Positions 1 to 12,535 of a stretch of DNA of 64,000 nt are shown here, piece by piece. The notes beneath the pieces are model-generated. The model searched no databases and was not told the DNA's origin. It was given only the letters and a program-made list of their open reading frames with translations. How positions within the stretch are numbered: the stretch's first letter is position 1; every line of letters begins with the position of its first letter. The DNA is taken from the NCBI RefSeq assembly GCF_018320785.1, contig NC_054876.1, positions 6,546,207-6,610,206 of the forward strand, given 5' to 3'. Made by a program: the position numbers and the translations under genes. The DNA is from Cheilinus undulatus (taxonomy: Eukaryota > Chordata > Actinopteri > Labriformes > Labridae).

Positions 1-640
1 AGCCTGTAAACCAGTTTACTGGCTGTTTAACACGTCCAGACGGGACTTCCGGTGTTCCTGCAGCCAGCCTCAAGTGGACACTTGCAGTATAGCAATTTTT
101 TTGCACTTTTGTATTGGCTTCATTTTTCAGGACCGGAGGTTGCTGCTTGCTCACATCCTCTGCCCTCTCCCAAATGCTTAGTATTGAAGGTTTTCCAGAT
201 GGATGTGTGAAACATATCCATCTTGCGTGTTAGGTAACTCTTTTTCATGAGACAGGTGCAAATGGAGTAATGAGACCATCAAAAATGGCTAGCAAACTCG
301 TGCAAACTGTCCAAATTATGTTTATCTTCACTCCCATACATCATTCTTTTCTATGTGTACATTTAAATATTTTCTCAATATTCCTACCCATTTATCTTTT
401 TTTTCTCCGATCTACGTTATTCATATCCCCCATGATTCTTTGCCTGAAATATGAGCGCAACTTCCGGTCTGATCTATCTAAATGGGACTTTGCATAGAAA
501 CAAGAAGCTGAAAGTGATCATTAGAGTAATGTGGATACCAAAATATGTAAACTTCAACTGCTTCACCTCAGAGGGGATAACATTGTTATTTCTCTGCCCT
601 CCACTCGAGAGTACAAAGTGACGACATTACCTGAGATAAC
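1..640. other. Gene-free stretch with one repeat remnant
   Basis: No coding exon is visible. About 142-235 match the right-hand end of the short repeat family described at 33718-34264 (shared motif TTTTCCAGATGGATGTGTGA). The remainder is AT-rich and unrecognised. Confidence 0.5.
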
Positions 641-1910
641 CTAGACAGACTTTTTCTTTTTTTATTGATAAACCGAACGTGAACCGAACCATAACCCCAA
701 ACCTGAGGTATGAACCGAACAATGACCTCTTTGAACCATTACCCCCCCCCCCCCCAATGTACCAAGGCTATAATAGTTTTGGATTTTTCATTAGTTTTTA
801 TTTTTACACACACTTCCTGTGTTCTTCCTGTGTTCAATTTCAGTTTAGTTTTATTAGTTTTGACTGCTGGTTTGTCAGTTTAGTTTAGTTTTTTTTTGCA
901 AAAATGCTTCGTTTTAGTTTAGTTTTTATTAGTTTTAGTGTTAGTTTTAGTTTTTTCAGATAGTTGTCAGGGCTGAGTGAGCGTCATACGTTTTTAAAAA
1001 CATATTCCAACTGGCTACTATTCACTTATCATTTTATTTATTTAAAGATGAGGCTTGAATATAACCCCAGACATAAAACTACCTTTGGGCAAAGTCTGAA
1101 CCAATTAATTCAGGCCATTTTGCACTCCCAAGACTTGGTTGTAGGTCCCGGTTAGTATGGTTGTGTCAAAGACTAAAACTAAGGATATTTCAATCAGGAG
1201 AGACCAGTGACTGATTTAAAGATACATTTTATTTTAGGTGTGTGATGATGAATTATATTTATTAACATAGAAGTGATATTGAATTATTGTCAGAGTCTCT
1301 TTGGTGCTTGAACTCCACAAGGACATAGCGTGAACGAAGGGTGTCTGCCCTGAGCGGCAGAAAGATCTATCCTTCATGGAGTCCAGACACTGGTGGTGGA
1401 GGTGATGGCTGAAGAAGTCATCTTAGTCCATGTGAACGTTGATGGACTTGTAGACTTGGCAGTGATGGGGAGGTGGAGGGTCGCTCAGAACCACGCCATG
1501 AATGAACTGATTGAGGAGAAAGCCACATTTAAAAGGGGCAGCAGTGATATGACAGGCTAACAATGAGGAAGTGGAGTAGTGCAATTGGATAGGTGAGACC
1601 AGGTGATGTGAACAGCTGATCATGATTCTGATTATGACAGAGAGCATGAACGAGGGAGTGCATGAAACAGTGAAGGCATGAACTACTAAACCTGCACGGA
1701 AAGTGTGATCTTCCTGACTGAACTTACGCTACACTTCATTTTGTGTCTGTTTCTTTTTTACTTTAGTTAGTTTTGTGAGCACACTGTACAGTTTTAGTTC
1801 ATTTTCATGTCTTTGGTAAAGCTTAGTATTAATTTAGTTTTAGTTAACTAAAATGACTGGAATTTTAGTTTTAGGTTTTTTAGTTAGTTTTAGTTGACTA
1901 TAATAACCTT
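640..1910. repeat. TTTTAG-rich dispersed repeat (two blocks)
   Basis: Blocks at about 780-960 and 1740-1905 are built from variants of TTTTAGTTTAG and GTTTTAGTTAACTAAAA. Similar sequence recurs at 28530-29015 and 37660-37925, so this is a dispersed AT-rich repeat and not a local tandem array. A 12-bp C run lies near 746-757. The middle part (960-1740) shows no gene or recognised element. Confidence 0.5.
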
Positions 1911-4146
1911 GCAAAGAACCCATACAAGCCACAGTCACTAGATCTCCTACCAAGCTGTGGGGCGAACTCACACTAGACAGCCTGTACTTTGCACGGTCAT
2001 TGTTTGACCAGTATGAGAGCTTTGCAGTGATCCCAGTGTGGTTTGCTTCCTGTCTCTGGCATGGATGGAGGAGTCGGTCTTGGGCATGGTACGGTTACTC
2101 ATGCACATACATAAGCAGACATATAATCAATACAACCGCTTAACGACCATTGAAACAATAGCAGACTGTTAGAGAGCTGTGTGTTATGTTGTGTTCTCAG
2201 TTGTGCTGACTTAGTGAAGCCACTCTTTCTGTAAACTGCATGTGTTGCATTATGATATGATGATGCATTCATACTCAGGCCCAGCATATAGGTTGTAAAA
2301 GTCCAGTTCAAGTTAGCTGGACTGAAACAATAATCTGACTCTTCTAACTACATGTGAAGGCACTGAATGTCTGAGTGTTCTTTTATTTTTTTATGGCTGA
2401 AAACAAGAAATTACCAGGTTTTTATGCCCACAACTTCTATTTTTGTTGCCAGATGTTGAGTCAGTTTTCACTAAAACACTGTTTTCTGCTCTCTGCAGGA
2501 CTCTTTTTGTATTTATTGCTTGTTTTTTGACTCTTTTTTGTACTTAACTGTATTTCTTTATTGCTCTGTCTCTCTGCTGCTTCTGTACGTGTCACCTGTT
2601 CACTTCTTACTTTATTTGTGTTTAGATTTATGTTTCTTGCCAGTGTAACATCCAAATTTCCCCTTAGAGATAAATAAAGCATGCCTGAAGTCTTATCCAT
2701 TAGACATTTTTCAGGTTTCTGCAGAGATGGTCGACATCTGGCGTAAAAGGAGACGCAGATTTAGAGAGGCAGAATGAAAAGAGGAGAAATCTATCCATCG
2801 ATCGCTCCCTCGTTGAGTCTATATGTACGTTTCCTCCCCTTTCTATTGCTCCAGTTGACCCCTGTGCCCTTCTCCTTTTCTTCAGTTTTCACCCCCACCT
2901 GTTCTCATTCCCTCGCTCCCCCCGGCTCACTCTTTCATCCCCCATCTGCCACTGAAGCTGCTCCGGGACGGTTTGGAAGAGGAAAGGTAGGACTGAGGAG
3001 AGGCTGATTTGTGGATTAGGTTTTTAGGGATTAAATTATTGTTATTCCTCCTTTTCAGCCCAAACAAAAGAGTCATTATACATCAGCTGCTTAGTCAAAG
3101 CACTCTGTTTTATTTACCTCGTCGTTTCTGTTGTTTCAGGGGGGATTTGTGAGGAGAGCACTGACTCACTGTCACATTTTGTTTGCTCCATATGTTCAGG
3201 AAATAATCAGATTGTGTCTTATAAAGCCAGTGTGCTAACTGTCTCATGGTACTGTCCTGCAGCATCTTCACAGGAGGAACTGTTCATAGGTTTAAAGATT
3301 TCTGTCATTTTGAGCTGCATTTGAAGATGCACACAGAAAACCTGAAAACAAAATAAAACTGATTTAAGATACTTCTAAGCAGCACGTATGGGGCCATGGG
3401 AGAAATTAGTCATGGTCCAAACATGAGGGGACATAGTGAATCTCTCGGCTCATTCAACTTAAAACCTGCTGTAGAAACATTAAGGAAACCCCTCATTCAA
3501 AACATATATATATATTAAAACCCTATTAGATTATTCTAAATATTTATGGTCTGAATCTTTAGTTTTAAAATGTTTTAATTAAACAAGAAAATCTTTTCAT
3601 ATGGAGCATTTTGATTTAACCCTTAGAGCTCACAGGTATTTTTTGTCTTGTCTGGACTTTTGTCTTAAAAGCTTGAAAAACATCAACACTGTGGTGCACA
3701 GTCAAGCTCTATACATCCTTTTTTTCAGGACAACCCAGGTTTTAAGAATAAATCTACTACAGTAATGCTACTTGAATTTTTAAAAAGTTATAGGACTCTA
3801 AAGATGAAAGATAAAAACAAATCGAATTTGAAACTCAAAGATTTATTGATAACACACAGTAAACATTAATGACTAACCTCTTCTTCCCACATGTTCTCCC
3901 ATCTCTTGTGGACAAAACAGTGAAAAAATAAACATTACTGGTTTTTGAAATATTTGCATATATACAAAAAAGTCCATGCTCTTTTTTGCAGTTAGATTCA
4001 TATGTGCCGTTCCTTTAAGCAATAGAGATGCAACAGCTTGCCATAGGGCGACAGCCCTTCCCACAATGCTTTGCAGGTAAACGATATCGCAGAAAGTCAA
4101 AGTAATTAATCAAAAATGGATTAAGATTGCCTAAAAAGGCGCTTTA
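1911..4146. other. No gene recognised; weak exon-like segment and LINE tail
   Basis: At 2640-2690 a stretch with TTCCCCTTAGAGATAAATAAAG resembles the 3' end of a teleost LINE. At about 2886-2985 a pyrimidine tract plus CAG is followed by an open stretch and an AAAG/GTAGGA donor-like site, which could be an exon but matches nothing I recognise. The rest is AT-rich and featureless. Confidence 0.35.
2886..2985 (+). other. Exon-like segment of unknown identity
   Basis: An acceptor-like run (CCTTTTCTTCAG) precedes a GC-richer 100-bp stretch that ends at GAGGAAAG followed by GTAGGA. One frame stays open through the segment but has no domain I can name. It may simply be chance composition. Confidence 0.15.
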
Positions 4147-5293
4147 CACTGTAAACCCGAATGAGTTGAGTTTACTTGAAAAATACTAGTAAACTGGTTA
4201 CCTTAAAAAAAAACTAAGTAATGAAAGATAAAAACTTACTTTCATTTGACTCAACATCTTAAGTAGTTACGATTATTACTGAAGATAATTCTACTGAATA
4301 TCTTTAATTAAAAAAGAGTTCATGCCTATTTGATACAACTTAAAATATTAAGTAATGTTAATAATTTTGCAAAATAATAGAACCAGGCATTTTCAGTTAA
4401 GTTGATTTAATTCTGAGTCAATTTCACTTAAAATCTTTTGTACTACTTATGATTCCATCAAACTATTCTACTAAATGTTTTTTCCCTTTGGGTGATTAAA
4501 TAAGATAAACAACACAAAAGCCAAAATACAAATCAAAGCCATGGCCATGCATAATTTTTTATAATGTTCATGTTCATTGCAAAGTTGTTATTATGCATGT
4601 TTAGTCTATTGTTGATGTTTTTAGTGAGAAGTGTTTTTTGAAGTGTGACACCATGAGTGAGGAGGTCAATGTTGCAGACCAGCCTGTCTGTATGTGAGTG
4701 TATCTGTGGTTCAGAATAAATAACAGCTGCCCATACTGCCTGTGCAAGAGCTTGTCAAAATTATTCATCTTGTCTGGGAGCCATTCCTCATGGCTGCTTG
4801 CCACAATACTAAACTAGAAAAGCACCCGGAAAACACAGACTTCCACCCTTAACCCTGTCACCCAGTAGTGAAGAGCCCGTGGACAACATTGCTGGATTCA
4901 GACAGTGATCCGGAAAAGCCAAGTACACCCTCCCTAGTGGAGTAAAGACTCAGTGAAGGAAAGTATTGGCTCTGCCATGTGTGGATGTCATGATAGAAGC
5001 GTTGCCTGCCGATGCCAACAGATGCACTGACAGTCTCACCCATGGTTTTTGAAAATTTTGAAATAGCCCCTCCCCTGTAAGAACTAAACATCTTAAGTTA
5101 TCTCAGCTTAACGTGATCATTGCATTGCATCTTTCTGCTGAATAGTACAAACAACTTATCTGATTTAGTAATGTCAGCATGTTTTGTAAAAACACAGAAG
5201 AACAAGTAATGATTACTAAAAGTTTAAGTTTTTTTAAGGTAACCGGTTTACTAGTATTTTTCAAGTAAATTCAACTCATTCAGGTTTACAGTG
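4147..5293. mobile_element. Non-autonomous DNA transposon with ~72-bp terminal inverted repeats
   Basis: The left end, starting CACTGTAAACCCGAATGAG, is matched in inverted orientation at the right end (CTCATTCAGGTTTACAGTG, ending 5293). The two arms stay alike for about 72 bp, through an ACTAGTAAAC[T/C]GGTTACC motif and an A run. The 1-kb interior has no transposase-like ORF. I could not find a clear target-site duplication, so the superfamily is not assigned. Confidence 0.8.
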
Positions 5294-5299
5294 TGTAAA

Positions 5300-6545
5300 A
5301 TGTAGATTAAAACAGAATGCAATGATTGTCAAATCTCAAACCCATATTTCATTTATAACATAAACAACATATCAGATGCTGAAAGCGAGACATTTTACTT
5401 TTTAATGAAAAAAATATTAGCTCATTTTGATTTTGATGGCAGCAACATGTCTCAAAAAAGTAGGGACAGGGCCATGTTTACCAGTGTGTAGCATCCCCTC
5501 TTCTTTTAACAACAGTCTGTAAACGTCTGGAAAGCTAGGAGACCTGTTGCTGGAGTTTTGGGGGAACAAAGTTGTCCCATTCTTGTCTGATGTTGGATTC
5601 TAGCTACTCAGCAGTCCTGGGCCTCCTTTGCTGGATTTTCCTTTTATGGTACTCCAAATGTTTTCTATTGGTGAAAGGTCTGGACTCCAGGTAGGCCATG
5701 AGCATTGTAGGGAGGCAGAGTCTCCCACAGGTAAAAATGGGCAGGGGTTCACAAAACTGCAGGAAACTGTGTCTACAGATTACAATTTCATAAAGATATT
5801 CCCCATCGTAAAATTATGAAGACACCATCTACAGTTCATAATGTCATCATAAGATCCAGAGAATCTGGAGAAATCTGTGTGATTGACAAATGTCCTGAGG
5901 ACAATCACTGACACCCTCCATCAGGAGGCAAGCCACAGAGGGTCACTGCTGAAAGCACCGGCTGTTCTCAGAGGCTGTATCAAATGGAAAACATGGAAGG
6001 GAAACTGGAAGGGAAAAATGTGAAACAAGGTGAACAAGCATCATGGATGAGCTCAGCCTTCAGAGGATTGTCAAACAAAGCAGATTCAAGAATGCAGGGG
6101 AGCTTAACAAGGACTGGACTGAGGCTGGAGTCAGTGGATCAAGAGTTACCACACAGACGAGTCCAGGAAATGGACTACAAGTGTTATGTTTCTAGTGTGA
6201 AGAAAATCCATAATTAGAGACTCACCTGGGCTGAGGAGATAAAGAGCTGGACCGTTCCTCAATGGTCCTGTCTTTAGATGAAAGAAAATAAAGGTCCCAG
6301 AGTCTGGAGGAAGACCAGAGAATCCAAGGTGCTTGAAGTCCAGTGTAAAGTTTCCACAGTCAGTGATGGTTTGGGGTCAATGTTATCTGCTGCTGTTGGT
6401 CCACTGGTCTTTATCAAGTCCAGAGTCAACACTGTTGTCAGCTGCAGAGTTAGCGATGCTGTAACATGTTTAAAAGGCTATATTACATTGATATGAATGT
6501 TGTGCACCTTGTTTGAGATTTTGTCTTAATCTTTGGTGTACCATT
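5300..6545 (+). mobile_element. Degenerate Tc1-like (family B) transposon remnant
   Basis: 5324-5480 and 5500-5890 match the pieces at 19288-20850, 28105-29998 and 31797-32900. Shared words include AGCTCATTTTGA, CTCAAAAAAGTAGGGACAG and GAGAATCTGGAGAAATCTGT. The family is assigned to Tc1/mariner through the transposase residue pattern at 28283-28522. This copy has no intact ORF and its interior (6000-6480) is scrambled. Confidence 0.55.
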
Positions 6546-6949
6546 GGACAAAAACATTAGAAAACCAGTGGAATAGCATGTTTTTCACACCCATCATTAT
6601 TTTGTAAAGCCCTCCTCCCCAGTTGTACAAACCAAACAATCTTTGTATGAATAATTTAGTCAGTGCTTAATCATAATCTTAGTTAATATGTGCAAATCTA
6701 AATATGATGGCCTCAGAGCAGAAAGGGCCTCGTATCCAACCCCCTCCTAAAACTCTAGACTGATGATCATCAACTGGACCCTGAGGGCCACATCAGGACC
6801 CCCACGGCTTTCCATCCAATTCCCAGAAGTTTAAAAAATTCTGAACATGTGAGTAGAAAACATATGTTGTGGTATTTAGGGTTTTTTAAAATTCCCCACA
6901 GATATCAAAACAGCCCCCCAAAAAATCGAGATTGAAACAATTTTTTCAG
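6546..6949. other. No feature seen
   Basis: AT-rich sequence without a recognisable exon, repeat boundary or RNA gene. Confidence 0.4.
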
Positions 6950-7068
6950 GCTATTAGTCTCACAGTTAGTGAAATGGAGATGACCTGAGTGCAGTGAATG
7001 TGTCTCGGTTGATTGGAATATAAGACCCCTGCGTCTGGAAGGTCCAGTCACTGATTAATCAATATTCC

Positions 7069-7452
7069 TTGCTACCATTTCACCATGAAGACAAAAGAAC
7101 ACTCCAAGCAAGTCAGGGGATGGATACAAAACATTTTCAATGCTCTAAACAGCCCCAGAATTCAGTTAAATCCATCATCAAGAAATGGAAGGAATATGGC
7201 ACATGTGTAAATCTGCCTAGATCAGGCCGTCCTCATAATCTGAGTGAGCGTGCAAGGAGACTAGTGAGAGAGGCCACCAAGACACTTATGACTACTCCGA
7301 AGGAGTTCCAAGCTTCAGCAGCTGAAATGGGAGAGACGCTGCAGACAACAACTGGTGGCCAGGTTCTTCACCAGTCAAAGCTTTATGGGAGAGTGGCAAA
7401 GAGAAAGCCACTGTATGTGAGAGATTTCACAATTAAAGTAGGAGGAGGTTGA
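7069..7452 (+). pseudogene. Tc1-like transposase N-terminal relic
   Basis: This 127-codon open stretch contains the Tc1 DNA-binding region signature (SIIKKWKEYGTCVNLPRSGR). In Tc1 transposases this paired-type helix-turn-helix region binds the terminal repeats. The reading frame ends before the DDE catalytic part, which lies beyond the LINE insertion at 7505, so this is a dead fragment. Confidence 0.7.
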
Positions 7453-7923
7453 CTGGTCTGATGAGACCAAAATGGTGCTTTTTGGCCATCAGACAAGATG
7501 CTGTGTTTTTTTTAATTAACCAGGAAAACCTAAGTGAGATTACGAATCTCATTTACAAAAGTGTCCTTGCCAAGACAGGCAGCAGCACATTCAACAGAGC
7601 TGCAGACACTAAACATTAAACATACAAACACTACAAAACACAGATCCACCAATCCAGAGCCACAAATCAGAGTCATCAGTCAAAACATTTACATCCTGAT
7701 GCATCTTCCTCCAGTGCCTTCAATCTACTTTTAAAACAATTTAAAGAGACTGGCCTCCCCAAGACATAGATGTTCCTGCAGAAGATTCCAGGCTGTGTAA
7801 GCAGCATACCTAAAACTCTTTTCTCCTATCTCAAGATGGACTTTGGGCACAGATAGCAAAAGTAAATCCTGTGATATCACACAAGTATGATGGAAGCAAA
7901 TTTGATAACACCTTATAAATAAG

Positions 7924-8499
7924 TAAACTTGCAAAGCAGATGGATACGCCTGTTTCCTTCTTTCTCACTGGTGAATCCATCTCGCAAAGCTCCTGTCTGA
8001 ACCGTTTGGGCCCGGTTAGAAAGTGACAGGACCAATCAGTAATGAGGGGCAGTACTTTCAGCGCGGCGGAGTCATGATGTAAGCAAGCAACAACAAGAGG
8101 CCGATGCAATTATGGTGGAGGAGCTTAGCGTGGATGCTGCTAAAGCATCTGTTTTTTTGATGACATTTCTTTGTTAAAAGAAAACAAAGAACAGCAGTGA
8201 GTTGTTTTCTTTTCAAAAACGACAAAAGTTGTGTACTGACATGTCTACAGTCGCCATGGTTCGCACTATGCAGTTCTCTATAGAGTTTATTCCTCAGTAG
8301 CTGCGCACACGCACCTCTGTAGCAGTGACGACATCATATGTTTTGTTGCTCTGATTGGCCTGTAAAGACGTGACGGACAGAGCGTTCTTCCAATCACCCT
8401 CCAAGATTTTTTTCAAAGGCTCTGCCCTTTCCCAAACACTGTATATCCTAGGTTTCCCAGATGGATGTGTGAAACAAATCTATCTGGCATGTCAGGTTA
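7924..8499 (+). mobile_element. Short repeat (family R), copy 1, with 9-bp flanking duplication
   Basis: The left end TAAACTTGCAAAGCAGATGG and right end ATCTGGCATGTCAGGTTA match copy 33718-34264. The flanks ATAAATAAG (7915-7923) and ATAGATAAA (8500-8508) agree at 7 of 9 bases, as expected of an old 9-bp target-site duplication. The core carries the coding-like start at about 8112 (residues MVEELSVDAAKA), which is then disrupted. It is inserted within the LINE at 7505-9177. Confidence 0.7.
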
Positions 8500-8840
8500 A
8501 TAGATAAAGATATGCCAGTGACTTAGCCTATGTGAGGACAAAGAGGGCCAACCAACTCGATCATACATAATACATTGAGTTAAGAACTTAAGATTGATTA
8601 TAAACTTCAGTGCCCCCTGGTTCACAGTATCTAAAGATTGAGAAGATGCATTCAGGTACAGAACATCACTGTAATCAATCAAAGGCATTAAAGTGGCAGC
8701 AACAAACCTTTTTTAACAGCAAAAGAAAGACAAGACTTATATCTGAAGTAAAAGCCCAGTCTGAGCTTTAACTTCTTTATAAGTTGTTCAGTATGAAATT
8801 TAAAAGACAGAGGATCATCAAACAAAAATCCAAGATATTT

Positions 8841-9137
8841 TCAGGAAAATTCAGATTCAGTCTTATCATGCTGAGATGTAGTGACAGATTGAAGGTTCAG
8901 TGGCTTCGTCTTTGAGTTTAACAACATGAGTTTGTTTTTTTCAGGATTCAAAACCAGTTTTAACTCACAAAAAGTGTCCTGTGCAATATCAGAGGCTTCT
9001 TGTAAGCAAGAGAGAGCCTGATGCTGTGTAGGAGCAGAGCAGTAAATGACAGTGTCATCAGCATATACATGAACATTAGAATTTGGTTCATTTTGACAGA
9101 TGCTCTTTATATACAATGTAAATAACAGCAGACCCAA
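8841..9137 (-). pseudogene. LINE reverse transcriptase fragment
   Basis: 98 codons cover the palm part of a non-LTR reverse transcriptase. The YADDT box (catalytic Asp-Asp) sits near residue 25. The fragment begins just after the expected GLPQGS-type motif and ends at a stop soon after the conserved LMLLNS segment. Upstream RT motifs and the endonuclease are absent, so it cannot be active. Confidence 0.7.
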
Positions 9138-9660
9138 GACTGAGCCCTGAGGCAGTCCATTTTGAACTTCTAGATATTTAGATGGACACCAAACACTGCC
9201 AACACCACAAACACACCATCCCCACTGGGAGGCACAGTGGTGGCAGCATCATGCTGTGGGGTTGCTTCCCCGCTGCTGACCCTTGGAGGCTCGTAAAGGT
9301 AACAAAGCAACACAGAAATTGTTTAAAGACAACAAGGTGAATGTTCTGTAGTGGCAGAGTCAAAGCCCAGACCTCAGTCCAGTAGAGAATTTGTGGCTGG
9401 ACTTGAAATTGGCTGTTCATCCTGGATACCTGACAGAGCTTGAGCAGCTTTGCAAAAAAGAATGGAGGAAAATATCAGTGTCCAGGTGTGAAAGCCTGAG
9501 ATGCATCTACTAAAAACTGAAAATATTTATGCAGTCACTTCTATTGCATTGCATTATTTATTTACTTGACATTACTTTGTAGAAATCAGTTTTCACTTTG
9601 ACATTAAAGAGGTCTTCATAAATCTTTTGTCAAGAAAGTCAAACTATATCAACCATGATT

Positions 9661-10009
9661 GATTTATAAAATCAATAAAAGGGTAAAACATCATTCTAAG
9701 TCATTCTGGATGTCTGTGTGTGTATGGCTGACTGTGTGTGAAACCCTGCATTGATAGCTAAAGCCTTCTATCCTATAGATGTAGGTAGACTTGCTCAGTA
9801 ATCACAGATGGCTGCAGGAAACACGACCAGCTGAAAATGTTTCAAACTGCTGACTTCACTGACAGTAAGGAAACATTAACATACAGTGATTGTGTCTGCG
9901 GTATTGTTCACCTCTAATTTGCCTGATAATGCTGCTCCAGACACATCACCTCTCTTTGTCTCAGCACATAAATTTGGTTAATGGGAATAGGCTGGGTACC
10001 CCCCAGCAT
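9661..10009. other. No feature seen
   Basis: Single-copy-looking AT-rich spacer. No ORF or repeat boundary is recognised. Confidence 0.4.
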
Positions 10010-10060
10010 CTTAATTAGATAGGCCAATCAACCAAATGACTTGCATATATATGAGGTTGA
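10010..10060 (+). promoter_or_regulatory. Candidate core promoter: CCAAT box and TATA-like box
   Basis: CTTAATTAGATAGGCCAATC (CCAAT near 10023, preceded by a TAATTAG homeodomain-type motif) is followed about 20 bp later by GCATATATATGAGG. A GC-rich, exon-like segment follows. The spacing between CCAAT and TATA is shorter than usual. No gene product is recognised downstream, so this is a proposal only. Confidence 0.3.
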
Positions 10061-10074
10061 GAGCATCAGACCCA

Positions 10075-10300
10075 CCAGACAGCCCTCCACACCTCCTTTT
10101 GTCCCTCCCTCAGACAGCAGCAGGACGGAGCAGCAGAGGAGGACGCAGCCGGACGACTTCTCCCCCGAGGGCCTGCAGGGGTCAGGACTGCAGTGGCCCC
10201 TCCTCCTCCTCTTCATCCTCCTGGGGTCCTCAGGGAGAAGATCTCCAAGCTGCTGCAGCTGAAGAGGAGGCAGATGCTGAACACTCAGAGTAATGGGAGG
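10075..10300 (+). other. GC-rich exon-like island, unrecognised
   Basis: Two forward frames stay open (10036-10293 and 10041-10262) and a third has a long open run that includes the residues EKISKLLQLKRRQ. The second frame has a hydrophobic run (WPLLLLFILLG) that resembles a signal peptide. Base composition differs sharply from the AT-rich surroundings. I do not recognise the protein and see no convincing donor site. It could be a first exon, a 5' UTR or a CpG-type regulatory island. Confidence 0.25.
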
Positions 10301-10989
10301 TCTGGAGGGGGGATGACATGACTCCTCTCTGGTTCCCATGCCCCGTGGCACGCTCGTGTCACACTCCTGTAGTCATCCAGATGAGAGAGCACCGTCCATC
10401 TGCTCTCTGACACAAAGACGCTCAAACACTGGAGTCCACAGAGAGATAATGCTACTGTAGATGGACATTTGAGTGCTTCTGCCCCTCAAAAAGTAAAAGA
10501 AGATGATGTCAGGGCCGCGTGTGGCTGACATGAAGGATGTCGGCTGTAACAGATATGATATACAGCAACATGTGCCACACACACTCCATCATACACTCAA
10601 CTTATAGTTACAAGTGTCAAATTTCACTTCAAGCTATACATGAGCACAAATCCAGAATTAAACTATTAAACTATTAAACTATCACATTTAGAAAGTAACA
10701 ACTGAGGGAGAATCATTTTGGATCGGGTTATTTGGCAGAAAGGAAAATAAACAAGGTTTTATTCCTCCTGAAAACAGGAGAGTGACATTTGTCTCCTCAT
10801 GTTCCAACTCCATTTTTTTTTTAAATTTCTTCCATTATCCTTAACATCTGGGATCTCAGGTTAGATGATTCAGGGATATGGACAGCTAAATTATGAAATG
10901 CCATCATCCTCATCCTCAATATTTAATATCATTCAGTAATAAGAAGTACTAATACATTTATGCAACACCGCCCATAGATGGATAAAGGT
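10301..10989. other. No feature seen
   Basis: No convincing exon or repeat boundary. A small direct repeat (AAACTATTAAACTATTAAACTA) lies near 10662-10682. Confidence 0.4.
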
Positions 10990-11205
10990 GAGAGTTCTCT
11001 AGGGCCCTGCTAAAGGGGGTCCATGGGGTCAGCAAAATCCTGGTCCAATGTAAAGTTAAGCCATGACAACAATATTTTATTTTAAACCTGAATAATAACC
11101 ACTCTTATCAATGCTACAAAAAAGTATTTTATTTATTTATGCTGTAGGACAATTTACCTTTCAAAAATGCAAACCCCTTTTCTTAAAACAGAATTACCTT
11201 TTAAT
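10990..11205. repeat. hAT-derived repeat fragment
   Basis: GGGGTCAGCAAAATCCTGGTCCA and the following ~180 bp match 41800-41985, inside the hAT element at 41611-42206. Shared words include TTTTAACCTGAATAA and CCTTTTCTTAAAA. No inverted termini are present here, so it is an internal fragment. Confidence 0.55.
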
Positions 11206-11249
11206 TGGTGATGTTATCAATGTGGATGGCATCATCAACTAAACAATTA

Positions 11250-12535
<1,286 letters not shown>

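Larger units (their letters stand above)
7505..9177 (-). mobile_element. 5'-truncated non-LTR retrotransposon (LINE), minus strand
   Basis: Read on the minus strand, an ORF fragment at 8841-9137 has the reverse-transcriptase catalytic motif YADDT, followed by an RT-like stretch (LVLNPEKNKLMLL). Downstream on the same strand the copy ends near 7505 in TTTTCCTGGTTAATTAAAAAAAA-like sequence, a normal LINE 3' tail. The 5' end is truncated at about 9177 inside the RT domain. The copy is split by a short repeat at 7924-8499. Confidence 0.75.
6950..9660 (+). mobile_element. Tc1-like (family A) element interrupted by a LINE
   Basis: The 5' half (6950-7505) and 3' half (about 9178-9660) correspond in order to the continuous copy at 53245-54345. 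The 5' part reads a degenerate helix-turn-helix region (residues such as IIKKWKEYGTC and RSGRP in 7069-7452). The 3' part carries the transposase end in broken frames. The halves are separated by a minus-strand LINE fragment that itself carries another insertion. It is not functional. Confidence 0.75.

Noticed and set aside
10028..10351. 107-codon minus-strand ORF over the GC-rich island
   Set aside because: Proline/Arg-rich antisense frame typical of GC-rich DNA; no domain.
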